From: Streptomyces sp. CB01201
GTDB lineage: Bacteria > Actinomycetota > Actinomycetes > Streptomycetales > Streptomycetaceae
DNA length: 64,000 nt
NCBI RefSeq assembly: GCF_002803085.1
Contig: NZ_NNBJ01000001.1
Coordinates: 248,001 to 312,000, forward strand
Direction: 5' to 3'
A program made the translations under genes and the position numbers. Under the pieces are notes generated by a model. It worked only from the letters and a program-made list of their open reading frames with translations, searched no databases and had not been told where the DNA came from. Shown here piece after piece: positions 51,478 through 64,000 of this stretch (position 1 is its first letter; the number at the start of each line of letters is the position of its first letter).

Positions 51478-51535
51478 CCTTGGCGGGAGCCGATCTGCCG
51501 ACCAGGCCCTGGCGGGAGCCGATCCGCCGGCCAGG
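51478..51535. repeat. two 29-bp tandem repeats
   Basis: Unit 51478-51506 and unit 51507-51535 agree at 26 of 29 positions by my count, with a partial third copy running into the end of the next gene. The array lies in the 300-bp gap between the mscS start and the PH-like gene. That gap otherwise shows no gene. Confidence 0.6.
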
Positions 51536-51537
51536 GC

Positions 51538-52098
51538 CTAGTGGGGGCCGGACACCTCGAACACCGCGCGCGCCGTCTCGCCGTCCACCCGGGCGGCCAG
51601 CTGCCGTAGGGCCGTCTCGCCGCATCGCAGTACCTTCCGGTCGCGGCTGGTGCGCGCGTCCCGGTCCAGGACGTGCCACAGCGGGGGATTGGCCACGAGC
51701 ACCTTCGGGTCGATCTCGACCCGGTTGCCCTCGGCGTCCCGCAGGACCAGCCGCTGGGCGACCCCGTCGGACCAGCGCACCGAGACCAGGCGGTCGGTGC
51801 GTACCTCGGTCCGGCGCAGCAGCCCGCGCGCGACCAGCCGGCCCGGAGCGGCCGACACCCGGGCGGGCCAGAGCACGGCGAACAGGAGCGCGGCGAGCAG
51901 GCCCCACAGCCCGCCGCGGGCGAGGTCGAGGGTTCCGGCCAGGGCGTCGACGGTCAGGAGGAGGCCGAGCAGCACCGCCGAGCAGCCCACCGCCGAGCGG
52001 GCCTCCCCGGCCCAGGTGGTGTCGTACACCACGGCTTCGGCACCGCGGGGCGACGCGGTGCCGGGTCCCGCCGCACTGCGGGTGATCTGTTGTCCCAT
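51538..52098 (-). CDS. membrane protein with PH-like domain, function unknown
   Basis: This 186-residue protein starts MGQQITRSAAGPG. Two close hydrophobic helices (about 40-58 and 62-80) are followed by a beta-rich segment (RRTEVRTDRLVSVRWSDGVAQRLVLRDAEGNRVEIDPKVLVANP) like a bacterial PH-like domain. The C-terminal part ends RVDGETARAVFEVSGPH. The gene resembles the 195-residue membrane protein at 20.4-20.9 kb in overall design. The ATG at 52098 was chosen as the start of protein-like sequence. No function can be given. Confidence 0.68.
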   Translation of the reverse strand: MGQQITRSAAGPGTASPRGAEAVVYDTTWAGEARSAVGCSAVLLGLLLTVDALAGTLDLARGGLWGLLAALLFAVLWPARVSAAPGRLVARGLLRRTEVRTDRLVSVRWSDGVAQRLVLRDAEGNRVEIDPKVLVANPPLWHVLDRDARTSRDRKVLRCGETALRQLAARVDGETARAVFEVSGPH

Positions 52099-52489
52099 GG
52101 GGCGGGACGCTAGGGGTGCCGACCACATATGACCGTGTACTTTGACGGGTCGCTGATGCGTCCGCCGCCCGAATTGACGCGGGACATACGCGGCTCTTAC
52201 GCGGGGCAGGCCCTCCCCGCAACCCGGGCGGCGGGTGGCCCGGGGGAGGTATCAAACGCGGACCACGGCGGTATACCTACCGGCAAGGAACCCGTCCGAT
52301 CCGACGCCGCGGCCGGCCGTCGCCGGCGCCGCGGACGGTTCCGCCGCACGGACGGCGGGCGCCCCGTCGAGGGCAGGCCCTGCTGCGGCGCGGGAGTCCG
52401 CGTCCCGTCCCCATCCTTGGCGAACCCAGCCGGTTCCGCCTGTCCCGGCTCGCCCGCGGGCCGTGGAGCGATCACCCGAGGAGTGAGGC
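52099..52489. other. 391-bp intergenic region upstream of cold-shock-like gene
   Basis: I see no supportable gene. A reading frame on the plus strand begins at 52129 but has Arg/Pro-rich, non-protein-like composition and runs into the cold-shock gene. The region should hold the divergent promoters; no convincing -10/-35 pair or repeat stands out. Confidence 0.45.
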
Positions 52490-52696
52490 ATGAACGAACG
52501 ATGTGACGGGATCGTCCAGTACTTCGACCGGGAGAAGGGGTACGGATTCGTCGTGCCGATCGGGCACCGCGACGGCATCTACGTGCGCCGGGAGGACATC
52601 GAGGGGGAGACCAGGACACTGTCCGAGGGCCAGCAGGTCTCCTTCGTCATAGAGCTGGGCCGCGGCCGCTTCGAGGCCCGTGCGGTACGCCCGTGA
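52490..52696 (+). CDS. divergent cold-shock-domain protein
   Basis: This 68-residue protein is one cold-shock domain: GIVQYFDREKGYGFVVPI contains RNP1-like KGYGFV, and the RNP2 position, usually DVFVHFS, reads GIYVRREDI. GQQVSFVIELGRGRFEARAVRP is the usual last strands. The basic Arg residues in the RNP2 strand and the lost His are unusual, so RNA binding may differ. GAGGAGTGAGG precedes the ATG. It is not in an obvious operon; icd follows 130 bp later. Confidence 0.82.
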   Translation: MNERCDGIVQYFDREKGYGFVVPIGHRDGIYVRREDIEGETRTLSEGQQVSFVIELGRGRFEARAVRP

Positions 52697-52763
52697 ACCG
52701 AGGGCCGCCCGGGGCCCCGCCGAGCCCTCCTTGCCGGGGGGCCGGGCCGGGGGCCCGTCGTGA

Positions 52764-55049
<2,286 letters not shown>

Positions 55050-55081
55050 CTCCAACTCCCCTGCGGGGGAGCGCAGTTGAG

Positions 55082-55128
55082 CACGCCGCCGCCCCGGCCG
55101 GATTCCTTCCGGCCGGGGCGGCGGCGTG
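55082..55128. terminator. 20-bp-stem hairpin after icd
   Basis: The 20-bp arm at 55082-55101 pairs without mismatch with 55109-55128 (ends CACGCC.../...GGCGTG) over the 7-nt loop ATTCCTT. It begins 33 bp after the icd stop and is the strongest hairpin in the window. Confidence 0.9.
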
Positions 55129-55173
55129 GTACGGCCCGGGGGTGTGGTCCGTCGGTCCGTACTGCGCGACCCG

Positions 55174-55202
55174 TTGACCGATTGGTCCAGACCTTCTACG
55201 GT
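55174..55202 (+). promoter_or_regulatory. chitinase promoter, -35 TTGACC and -10 TACGGT
   Basis: TTGACC (55174-55179) and TACGGT (55197-55202) are 17 bp apart, a good vegetative-type promoter for Streptomyces. They lie about 90 bp before the chitinase ATG. The DasR-type site sits between the two boxes, as in known chitinase promoters. Confidence 0.7.
55181..55196. promoter_or_regulatory. DasR-type operator (dre) / chitinase repeat element
   Basis: The core TGGTCCAGACCT (55183-55194) matches the 12-bp element described in Streptomyces chitinase promoters and the GGTC-TAGACC-type dre bound by DasR, the N-acetylglucosamine-responsive GntR repressor. It lies between -35 and -10, so bound repressor would block RNA polymerase. 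Confidence 0.75.
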
Positions 55203-55291
55203 GCGTCGCATCGGGCGGGTCACCCGCACCGCTCCGCAAGGCACACGGTTCTGCACAGCCCTGGCACCCCCACCTCACCGCAGGGAGAACC

Positions 55292-57601
<2,310 letters not shown>

Positions 57602-57606
57602 CTGAC

Positions 57607-57634
57607 GGCGGGCGGGAGTTGACCCCCGCCCGCC
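57607..57634. terminator. hairpin between chitinase and DUF4436 genes
   Basis: GGCGGGCGGG (57607-57616) pairs perfectly with CCCGCCCGCC (57625-57634) over an 8-nt loop. It begins 6 bp after the chitinase stop and lies just beyond the stop of the convergent DUF4436 gene, serving both. Confidence 0.75.
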
Positions 57635-57646
57635 CCCGGGCCGGAT

Positions 57647-58585
57647 TCAGTGGCCGCCGTCGCCGCCCGCGTCCCCCGCGGCGTGTGCGTCGGTGTGGTG
57701 GTCGGCGTGCACCTCCGGGGCCTCGTCGCCCCGGTGGCGCGTCTCGGTGATGATGCCGGTCACCGCGACCGCCACCAGACAGGCGGAGATGATCGCCTCG
57801 GCCCACAGGAACGCCGCGTAGTCGAGCAGGCAGCCCACCGGCGGCCCGCCGGGCGCCGCGTTGCGGAACCCGGCGAGCGCGAACAGGGTCGCCGCCATCC
57901 AGGCCATCGCCGGCCAGACCAGGCCCCGGCGCTGGTCGACGATCACCCAGGTCGCGCCGAGCACCGCGAGGGCGAGCCCCCACATGATGAACATCATGAA
58001 CCAGGCCAGGATGAAGGTGGCCCGCGAGCGGCTGACGCGCACCTCGAACGCGACGAAGCCGTGGTCCTGGCTGCGGCCGACGACCGTCGGCTTGAAGAAC
58101 GCGTCGACGTCCCGCAGCGACAGGGAGACCGGCACCTCCTTGCCGGCCGCCTCGGCGGAGAAGCCGATGAGCGTCGAGTACCGGTCGAAGGGGTAGTCCG
58201 AGACGGATCCGCCGTCCAGGCTCACCTTCACGTCCTCGTAGCTGACCTGCCGCCCCGCCTTGAAGTCCAGGGTGCCCCGGATCAGCGAGGAGGTCTCTAC
58301 CCGCAGGTCGACGGCCGGGGTGTACGGGTCGCCGTTCTCCCGCAGCGAGCCCTGGGGGAGCACCAGGACCCGCAGCGTCAGCTCGCGGGCGACCGGGTCG
58401 ACCTTCTGGATGCTGGTGTCGATGTACACGCCGTTCGCCGTGCGGGTGTCGCCCACGAAGTGCTCCTGCTGGCGCACATCGCGTTCGTTGAAGTAGAGGA
58501 GCACCCCCACGACGGCGGCCAGCAGGATCACGAGCAGTGAAATGACGTGACGCACGAAATACTTGTTCGGTCTAAAACGGGCCAT
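57647..58585 (-). CDS. DUF4436 membrane protein
   Basis: This 312-residue protein has an N-terminal helix (about 12-31), a large extracytoplasmic beta-rich domain (TRTANGVYIDTSIQKVDPVARELTLRVLVLPQG, DVKVSLDGGSVSDYPFDRYST) and three C-terminal helices (about 190-280). A His/Asp/Gly-rich tail (EVHADHHTDAHAAGDAGG) follows and might bind metal. This layout is the DUF4436 family, common in mycobacteria and Streptomyces. Its function is unknown. It may be cotranscribed with the phytase-like gene 37 bp upstream. Confidence 0.8.
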   Translation of the reverse strand: MARFRPNKYFVRHVISLLVILLAAVVGVLLYFNERDVRQQEHFVGDTRTANGVYIDTSIQKVDPVARELTLRVLVLPQGSLRENGDPYTPAVDLRVETSSLIRGTLDFKAGRQVSYEDVKVSLDGGSVSDYPFDRYSTLIGFSAEAAGKEVPVSLSLRDVDAFFKPTVVGRSQDHGFVAFEVRVSRSRATFILAWFMMFIMWGLALAVLGATWVIVDQRRGLVWPAMAWMAATLFALAGFRNAAPGGPPVGCLLDYAAFLWAEAIISACLVAVAVTGIITETRHRGDEAPEVHADHHTDAHAAGDAGGDGGH

Positions 58586-58622
58586 AGGCGAATGAATACA
58601 CCCCGGGGCCTCGCCGGGCGGG

Positions 58623-59702
58623 TCAGACGTGGCGGGGCAGCCGGACCGTCAGTGCGTAGAGGCGGGTGGTCTGCACCGGGTTCTCGTTGTCGTCACTGAC
58701 CAGCAGGAGGCGCAGCCGGCCGTCCCGGGTGCGGCCCGTCACGGCCAGGCCCTCGATGTTGTCGAGCAGCGGGTTGGGCTGCGGCTGCTTGGCGGTGGCG
58801 CCGAGGGAGGGGCAGGCGCCGATGTCGGCGAGCAGCGTCTTGCGGACGGTACGGGCGGGGCCGGGCAGGTTCTCGACCTTGCTGACATCGCTCGCACCGC
58901 GCGGGTCGGCGAGGAAGAGGCGTACCGAATTGCCCACGCCCGCGGTGAAGCCGCGCTCCAGGACGAGCAGCCGGCCGTCGCCGGTCGCGGTGATCTCCGA
59001 GACGCCCGCGTTCGGCTCCACGGGGTAGGCGTACTGCCCGGCGAGCGTGAAGTCGCCCTTGGCGGAGCCCCGGTGCCAGGTCTGGAACCGGACCAGGGAG
59101 CGGCCGGCCGCGTCCTTGGCGTCGCCGGACAGCGGGGCCTCCATCGAGGCGATCAGGGTGTGGCCGCCGGGTTGCAGGGCCAGCCCCTCGAAGGTGGCGT
59201 TGGCGATGGCGCGCCCGGCCGGGGCGACCCGCAGGGCGTCCGGGACCGGCAGCCGGCCGAGGATCTTGCCGTCGCGGTCGTAGTGCCGTACCGACGGCTC
59301 GGTCTCGGAGGTGACCAGACGGGTGCCGTCGCGCTCGACGACGACGGCCTCCGAGTCCAGTGGCGCGCCCCTCTCGTCCGCGAGCGGCACGACCCGGGTG
59401 GGAGCTGCGGCGAGGTTCCTGCCGACCTTCAGGTCGAACAGCTGGGAACGGTCGGACAGCGCGGCGATCGTGCCGTCGGTGTCCACGGCGAGACCGGACA
59501 GGTTGCCGACGACCGTGCCCCGGAACAGCGTCTTGTCCAGGCTGTCCGAGAAGCCGTCCAAGGCCGTGGAGGCGGAGCAGGCGTGCCGGGCGTGCGGGGC
59601 GCCGACGGCTGGCCGGACCGCGGCGGTCGCGTCGGTGACGGTCACACAGGCGGCGACGGCCAGCGAAGCGGTGGCGGCGGTGACGAGGGTGCGCAGACGC
59701 AC
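58623..59702 (-). CDS. secreted phytase-like esterase-family protein
   Basis: This 359-residue protein starts at GTG with GGGAGGAACC just upstream, which decides the start. A signal peptide covers about 1-28 ([26 protein letters not shown]). The mature protein shows repeated beta-propeller-like blades: [76 protein letters not shown] and [25 protein letters not shown]. This matches the 'esterase-like activity of phytase' family. The true substrate is unknown. Confidence 0.82.
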   Translation of the reverse strand: MRLRTLVTAATASLAVAACVTVTDATAAVRPAVGAPHARHACSASTALDGFSDSLDKTLFRGTVVGNLSGLAVDTDGTIAALSDRSQLFDLKVGRNLAAAPTRVVPLADERGAPLDSEAVVVERDGTRLVTSETEPSVRHYDRDGKILGRLPVPDALRVAPAGRAIANATFEGLALQPGGHTLIASMEAPLSGDAKDAAGRSLVRFQTWHRGSAKGDFTLAGQYAYPVEPNAGVSEITATGDGRLLVLERGFTAGVGNSVRLFLADPRGASDVSKVENLPGPARTVRKTLLADIGACPSLGATAKQPQPNPLLDNIEGLAVTGRTRDGRLRLLLVSDDNENPVQTTRLYALTVRLPRHV

Positions 59703-59987
59703 GGTTCCTCCCGGGTCGGATGCGGATGGCACCACACAGTAGATCGCCTTGTGTGAAGGGCGAGTTGAGTCGCGCCGTCGTGCACACGAACGCCGGACCG
59801 CCGAGCGGATCCCGGCCGGGCCGGACGGGGTGACGCCCCCGCACCGTGCCCCCGCCGGGCCGTCGCCGCCGCACCCCGCGGGGGAGCCGGGCACCTGGCG
59901 GACGGAGCGGCGCCCGGGGCCACTTATCCTGAGCCACTCAGTCCGTACCCGGCGTCCTGGCCGCACAACTTGTCCTTGGAGTCCGCC

Positions 59988-61268
59988 TTGAGGGTAAATC
60001 TCCGTTCCCGAGTCACCCTGTGGCTCGGGCGCACCTACCTAGCCAGGATCCAGAAGCGCGGCATCGGCCCCGGCACGATCTCGCTGCTGCCCGACGCGCT
60101 GCTCATGCCGCTGCGCCGCAACGGGCTCGACCCGGTGCCCGAACTGACCGTTCGGCAGGCCGAGGAGCCGGTCACCAAGGTGCCGCTGCCCTTCGGCATG
60201 GACGCCTGGGTGGTCACCGGGCACGACGCCGTGAAGGCCGTGCTCGGCTCGGCCGACGGGTTCAGCAACGACTTCACCCACCTCGCGGGCAACGCCGGCG
60301 TGGTGGAGGAGCAGCATCCCGGCGGGCTGGGGTTCAGCGATCCGCCGGTGCACACCCGGCTGCGCCGCATCCTGACGCCCGAGTTCACCATGCGGCGCCT
60401 GCGCCGGCTGACCCCGCGCATCGAGGCGCTGGTGGAGGAACGGCTCGACGCCATGGAGGCGGCCGGCGGCACCGTCGACCTGGTCGAGGCCTTCGCGCTG
60501 CCCGTCCCCTCGCTGACCATCTGCGAACTGCTCGGCGTGCCCTACGAGGACCGCCATGACTTCCAGCAGCTCGCCATGGAACGCTTCGACCTGTTCGCCG
60601 GGGCCACCGCCCCGCTCGGCGCGATGTCCGCCTCGCTGTCCTACTTCCGCGACGTGGTCAAGAAGCAGCGTGAGAACCCGGGCGACGGCCTGATCGGCAT
60701 GATCGTCAAGGAGCACGGCGACAGCGTCGGAGACGACGAGCTCGCGGGGCTCGCCGACGGCGTCCTGACCGGCGGCTTCGAGACCACCGCGAGCATGCTG
60801 GCGCTCGGCGCCCTGCTGCTGCTCCAGGACCCGGACGCCTTCGCGCGAATAGCCAAGGACGAGGAGGCGGCCGCGGCCTTCGTCGAGGAGTCGCTGCGCC
60901 ACCTCACCGTCGTCCAGCTGGCCTTCCCGCGCTTCGCCCGCGAGGACGTGGAAGTGGCCGGCCGGCTCATCCCCAAGGGCGACATGGTGCTGTGCTCGCT
61001 CAGCGGCGCCAACCGCGACGCCGCCCACATCCCGGACGGCCACCGCTTCGACCCGCACCGCAAGGCGGCCGGCCATCTCGCCTTCGGCCACGGCATTCAC
61101 CGCTGCATCGGCGCCGAACTCGCCCGCATGGAACTGCGCGCCGCCTTCCCCGCCCTGGCCCGCCGCTTCCCCGACATGCGCCTGGCCGTCCCGGCGGACG
61201 AACTCGCCTTCCGCAAACTGTCGATCGTGTACGGGGTCGAGTCGCTGCCGGTACGGCTGCGCGGCTGA
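59988..61268 (+). CDS. cytochrome P450
   Basis: This 426-residue protein has bacterial P450 signatures: I-helix [10 protein letters not shown] (about 260), K-helix EESLRHL (ExxR, about 299) and the haem loop [20 protein letters not shown] (Cys ligand about 372). [20 protein letters not shown] is the usual C-helix region. GGAG at 59978 with 6-bp spacing supports a TTG start at 59988. No ferredoxin gene adjoins it, so redox partners are elsewhere. The substrate is unknown. It is divergent from the phytase-like gene. Confidence 0.92.
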   Translation: MRVNLRSRVTLWLGRTYLARIQKRGIGPGTISLLPDALLMPLRRNGLDPVPELTVRQAEEPVTKVPLPFGMDAWVVTGHDAVKAVLGSADGFSNDFTHLAGNAGVVEEQHPGGLGFSDPPVHTRLRRILTPEFTMRRLRRLTPRIEALVEERLDAMEAAGGTVDLVEAFALPVPSLTICELLGVPYEDRHDFQQLAMERFDLFAGATAPLGAMSASLSYFRDVVKKQRENPGDGLIGMIVKEHGDSVGDDELAGLADGVLTGGFETTASMLALGALLLLQDPDAFARIAKDEEAAAAFVEESLRHLTVVQLAFPRFAREDVEVAGRLIPKGDMVLCSLSGANRDAAHIPDGHRFDPHRKAAGHLAFGHGIHRCIGAELARMELRAAFPALARRFPDMRLAVPADELAFRKLSIVYGVESLPVRLRG

Positions 61269-61274
61269 CGCCCT

Positions 61275-61298
61275 CCGCCCGGGCCGGAACCCGGGCGG
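61275..61298. terminator. hairpin between convergent P450 and secreted-protein genes
   Basis: CCGCCCGGG (61275-61283) pairs perfectly with CCCGGGCGG (61290-61298) over CCGGAA. It begins 6 bp after the P450 stop and ends 9 bp before the stop of the convergent gene. Confidence 0.7.
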
Positions 61299-61307
61299 CG
61301 CGCCCGG

Positions 61308-62801
61308 TCAGCTCACCGTGAGCGCGGTGTCGTCGATCACGAACGACGTCTGGAGCTTGGATCCCTCCGTCGCGGTGAACTTGAGGGTCACCGTCTGCCC
61401 GGCGTACGCGCCCAGGTCGAAGGTGCGCTGGGTGTAGCCGCTCGCCGCGTTCAGGTTGGAGTACGTCCCGAGGGTGGCCAGGACCGACCCGCCGCTGTTC
61501 AGGACCTGCACCTTGAGGGTGTCGTACGCCGTGCTCGACGTCTCGGCCGTGTCGATGTGCAGCTGGAAGCCGAGCGAGGCGGCACAGCCCGCCGGGATGG
61601 CCACCTGCTGCGCCAAGGTGTCGGTGTGCGCCGTCCCCTTCCCGCCGAGCCACGCCTTGTACGCGCCGGTGCGGGCGGGCTCACCGCTGCTGGTGTTGAT
61701 GATGCGGCTGGTCGCGGTCCAGCCCGAACTCCCCGATTCGAAGCCGGGGTTGGCGAGGAGCTGGGCGGCGGTGCAGCCGGGGGCGGGGTCGCCGCCGGTG
61801 CCGCCGGCCGCGCCCGACAGCCATGCGGTGGCGTTGAGCGCGAGGGCGGCGTCGGTGCCGGCCGGGTCGTTCCAGCCGTCGTACAGGGTGTTGCCCGACT
61901 GGCCGGTTCCGTCGTCGATGGGCGAGCTGTCGCCCCAGAAGGCGATGCGGCCACTGCCGAAGGTGCTGGTGGCGAAGAACGCGCCGGTGGTGCCGGAGTA
62001 ACCGGTGCGGTAGACCTCGCCCTTGGCGGCCGGGTTGTCGGCGGGCTTGAGCGTCACCGTGGTGCCGTTGCGGATGATGCTGCCGGTCACCTTGCCGAAC
62101 GAGCCGTTGAGCACCGGGTCGGCGCTGTCGGCGACGGCCCTCGGGTTGTCGGTGGCGATGTTGAGCGCGTCCACCGAGAAACCGAACGGGTCCGTGCTGT
62201 CGACGGAGTTGTTGGACATCAGGTCGTTGATGACCTTCACCGCGTCCGCGCCGTCGTTGTTGCGGTCGGAGCCGGTGTGGTCGGAGATGAGGAAGAGGCC
62301 GCCGCCGTTCTTCACGAACTGCATCACGGCGGTCTTCTCGGCCGCGCTGAGCAGCACGTTGGGCTCCGGCAGCACGAAGGTGTCGAAGTTCTTCAGGTCG
62401 AGCGCGGAGGACGTGCCGTAGGTGATCGTGTTGCCCGAAGGCAGCGTCTTGAGGGCGTAGTCGCCGCTCTTCTGGAGCGCGACACCCCAGGAGGACAGGG
62501 CGCCGGTCCAGTCCGTCTCGGCCGAGGGGGAGGGATTCTGGGCCAGCGGGTCCGGCTGGCTGGTGCTGATGATCCAGTCGGCGTTGCCGGCCGTCTCGGC
62601 CTTGGAGTTGTCGAACAGCACCCGGTGCGGGGCCGCCGCGGCGGCGACAACCGGCGCGGACGCGGTGGGCGGGGTGGCTGCCTGGGCGGCGGCGCCACCG
62701 GCGACGACCAGCGCACCGAGCGCGGTCAGCACGCCGGCGGCCTTGCGGCGCGGAAGAGCGGTCCGGCGGCGCGAGGGAGCGGAACTGCTGGCTCCGAGCA
62801 T
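61308..62801 (-). CDS. secreted hydrolase-like protein with C-terminal carbohydrate-binding-like module
   Basis: This 497-residue protein has a signal peptide (about 1-43, with [25 protein letters not shown]). An N-terminal domain follows (about 55-335; [76 protein letters not shown]) that resembles GATase-like or DUF4350-like folds. Residues about 345-497 are a jelly-roll-like module ([52 protein letters not shown]). GGAGGT before ATG 62801 decides the start. I infer action on extracellular polysaccharide. The enzyme activity is not proven by motif. Confidence 0.7.
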   Translation of the reverse strand: MLGASSSAPSRRRTALPRRKAAGVLTALGALVVAGGAAAQAATPPTASAPVVAAAAAPHRVLFDNSKAETAGNADWIISTSQPDPLAQNPSPSAETDWTGALSSWGVALQKSGDYALKTLPSGNTITYGTSSALDLKNFDTFVLPEPNVLLSAAEKTAVMQFVKNGGGLFLISDHTGSDRNNDGADAVKVINDLMSNNSVDSTDPFGFSVDALNIATDNPRAVADSADPVLNGSFGKVTGSIIRNGTTVTLKPADNPAAKGEVYRTGYSGTTGAFFATSTFGSGRIAFWGDSSPIDDGTGQSGNTLYDGWNDPAGTDAALALNATAWLSGAAGGTGGDPAPGCTAAQLLANPGFESGSSGWTATSRIINTSSGEPARTGAYKAWLGGKGTAHTDTLAQQVAIPAGCAASLGFQLHIDTAETSSTAYDTLKVQVLNSGGSVLATLGTYSNLNAASGYTQRTFDLGAYAGQTVTLKFTATEGSKLQTSFVIDDTALTVS

Positions 62802-63066
62802 CCTGCGTACCTCCATGAGGGGTGGGGGCAAGGTGGTGGGGACACCAAGTCTGCGCGCGTAGAACGTCGTTGTACGGACTCCGGGGCAGCGCGCGGTTGA
62901 ACCGTACATGGCGGAAAGGGTGCGGCGGCAGGTCTTAGCCGTGGCGAAATCTGTCGGTAATCGTGGACGCGCCGCAGGTTCTACGCTCGTTGGCGTGACC
63001 CGGGCCGGGGACCGGACGGGAGCGCGCACGGGGCCGTGGTGCGGGCGGGATCGGGGAGGTTCGTCG
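62802..63066. other. intergenic region, divergent promoters
   Basis: This 265-bp spacer lies between the secreted protein gene (-) and the alpha/beta hydrolase gene (+). I see no gene in it. It is AT-richer at about 62930-62990 (GTGGCGAAATCTGTCGGTAA), where a promoter is likely, but no clear -10/-35 pair can be fixed. Confidence 0.4.
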
Positions 63067-64000
63067 ATGGCTGCTGGCGCCAGTCCGCGTCCGGTGGGCG
63101 AGCAGGACGTGCGGCTGCGCCACCGGGTGGTGCACGGCTACCGCCGGGCGTACCGCACGGCGGGCCAGGGGCCGCCCGTCGTGCTGATCCACGGAATCGG
63201 CGACTCGTCGGCCACCTGGACCGAGGTCATCCCCGGCCTCGCCCGCCGCTACACCGTCCTCGCTCCCGATCTGCTCGGCCACGGCGCCTCCGACAGGCCG
63301 CGCGCCGACTACTCGGTGGCCGCCTACGCCAACGGCCTGCGCGATCTGCTCGGCGTACTCGGCGTCGAGCGCGCCACCCTCGTCGGCCACTCGCTCGGCG
63401 GCGGCGTGGCCATGCAATTCGCCTACCAATACCCCGAGTCGACCGAACGGCTCGTCCTGGTCGGTGCCGGGGGAGTGGGCCGCGAGGTCAACCCGGTGCT
63501 GCGCGCCGCCACGCTCCCCGGCGCCGAACCGGTCCTCGCGCTCCTCGCCCGGCCCGCGATGCGCCGGCCCGCCCGGCTCGTCATCGAACTGATGCGGTTG
63601 CTCGGCACCGACCTCGGCCTGGACGCCCCGGACCTGCTCGGCCTGGTGGACGCGCTGCCCGACGCGAGGTCCCGCAGCGTCTTCGTGCGCACCCTGCGGT
63701 CGGTCGTCGACCCGCACGGCCAGGTCGTCACCATGCTCGACCGCTGCTATCTGACCGCGGGCATGCCCACCCTGCTGATCTGGGGCTCGCGCGACAGTGT
63801 CGTCCCACCGAGCCACGGCCGGCGCGCCCACGCCGCCATGCCCGGCAGCCGTCTCGAAGTCTTCGAAGGCGCCGGGCACTTCCCCTTCCACACGGACCCG
63901 GCCCGTTTCCTCGCCCTCGTCGAGGACTTCATCGCGACCACCCCGCCCGCCGACTGGAGTGCCGAACACTGGCACGGCCTGTTGCGCGCGGGCCGCGACG
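63067..64000 (+). CDS. alpha/beta-hydrolase, 3' end beyond the window
   Basis: The open frame runs from ATG 63067 to the right edge (311 codons visible) without a stop. GGGGAGGT is 6 bp upstream. The fold is clear: oxyanion loop [14 protein letters not shown] (about 39-52), nucleophile elbow VGHSLGGG (Ser about 109), acid region [13 protein letters not shown] (Asp about 243) and catalytic histidine GAGHFPFH (about 269). The closest classes are haloperoxidase-like, hydroxymuconic-semialdehyde or lipid hydrolases. The reaction cannot be fixed. It is partial only because the window ends. Confidence 0.87.
   Translation, partial: MAAGASPRPVGEQDVRLRHRVVHGYRRAYRTAGQGPPVVLIHGIGDSSATWTEVIPGLARRYTVLAPDLLGHGASDRPRADYSVAAYANGLRDLLGVLGVERATLVGHSLGGGVAMQFAYQYPESTERLVLVGAGGVGREVNPVLRAATLPGAEPVLALLARPAMRRPARLVIELMRLLGTDLGLDAPDLLGLVDALPDARSRSVFVRTLRSVVDPHGQVVTMLDRCYLTAGMPTLLIWGSRDSVVPPSHGRRAHAAMPGSRLEVFEGAGHFPFHTDPARFLALVEDFIATTPPADWSAEHWHGLLRAGRD

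Noticed and set aside
52129..52506. 125-codon plus-strand frame upstream of the cold-shock gene
   Set aside because: It has Arg/Pro-rich low-complexity sequence, no ribosome binding site, and overlaps the real cold-shock start.

Overview
This window looks like a piece of a Streptomyces (or very close actinomycete) chromosome. GC content is very high throughout. GTG and TTG starts are frequent and third codon positions are GC-rich. The gene families are typical of the genus: a DUF6643 protein, an Rv1733c-family membrane protein, a GAF-PP2C phosphatase with a STAS partner, an RsbW-like ATPase, a chitinase with a DasR-type operator, monomeric isocitrate dehydrogenase, and PucR-type and PAS-LuxR regulators. 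I see no rRNA, tRNA, CRISPR array, insertion sequence or prophage. Apart from the right edge, where an alpha/beta hydrolase gene runs off the window, every gene I call appears intact.

Layout. 0-8 kb: a ROK regulator, a phosphotriesterase-like hydrolase coupled to a DUF4865 gene and its TetR regulator, small stress genes (SHOCT protein, RsbW-like ATPase), a Cds1-like PLP enzyme, a tandem universal stress protein and a SRPBCC protein. 8-16 kb: a GlpR-type regulator, a membrane protein carrying the pieces of a serine hydrolase, a beta-helix/AAA+ fusion, an Rv1733c-family protein, a MOSC protein and a DUF6643 protein. 16-24 kb: a double TerD protein, an HpnB-like glycosyltransferase, a racemase-family protein, apolipoprotein N-acyltransferase and a Nudix hydrolase. 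23-27.5 kb: a short-chain dehydrogenase, a GAF/PucR-type regulator and an MHS-family transporter that look like one functional unit.

28-34 kb: GAF-PP2C phosphatase plus STAS protein, a secreted SGNH lipase/esterase, then a CASTOR/POLLUX-like channel protein followed by a two-pore-helix potassium channel. 34-40.6 kb (minus strand): an HSP90-family ATPase directly abutting a 1,017-residue TPR protein, with a third gene upstream. 40.7-42 kb: a divergent NAD(P)H-binding protein/HxlR regulator pair. 42-48.3 kb: a PAS-LuxR regulator facing a three-gene operon (ATP-grasp ligase, PEP-synthase-like dikinase, MFS exporter) with GTGA overlaps at both junctions. This operon is my main candidate for an undescribed biosynthetic system.

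48.3-52.7 kb: a secreted HAD protein, VOC and AraC proteins, an MscS channel, a PH-like membrane protein and a divergent cold-shock-domain protein. 52.8-64 kb: monomeric NADP-isocitrate dehydrogenase, a GH18 chitinase with recognisable promoter and DasR operator, a DUF4436 protein, a phytase-like secreted esterase, a cytochrome P450, a secreted two-part hydrolase-like protein, and the start of an alpha/beta hydrolase. Strong hairpins mark most convergent gene ends. All assignments come from reading the sequence; no database search was run.
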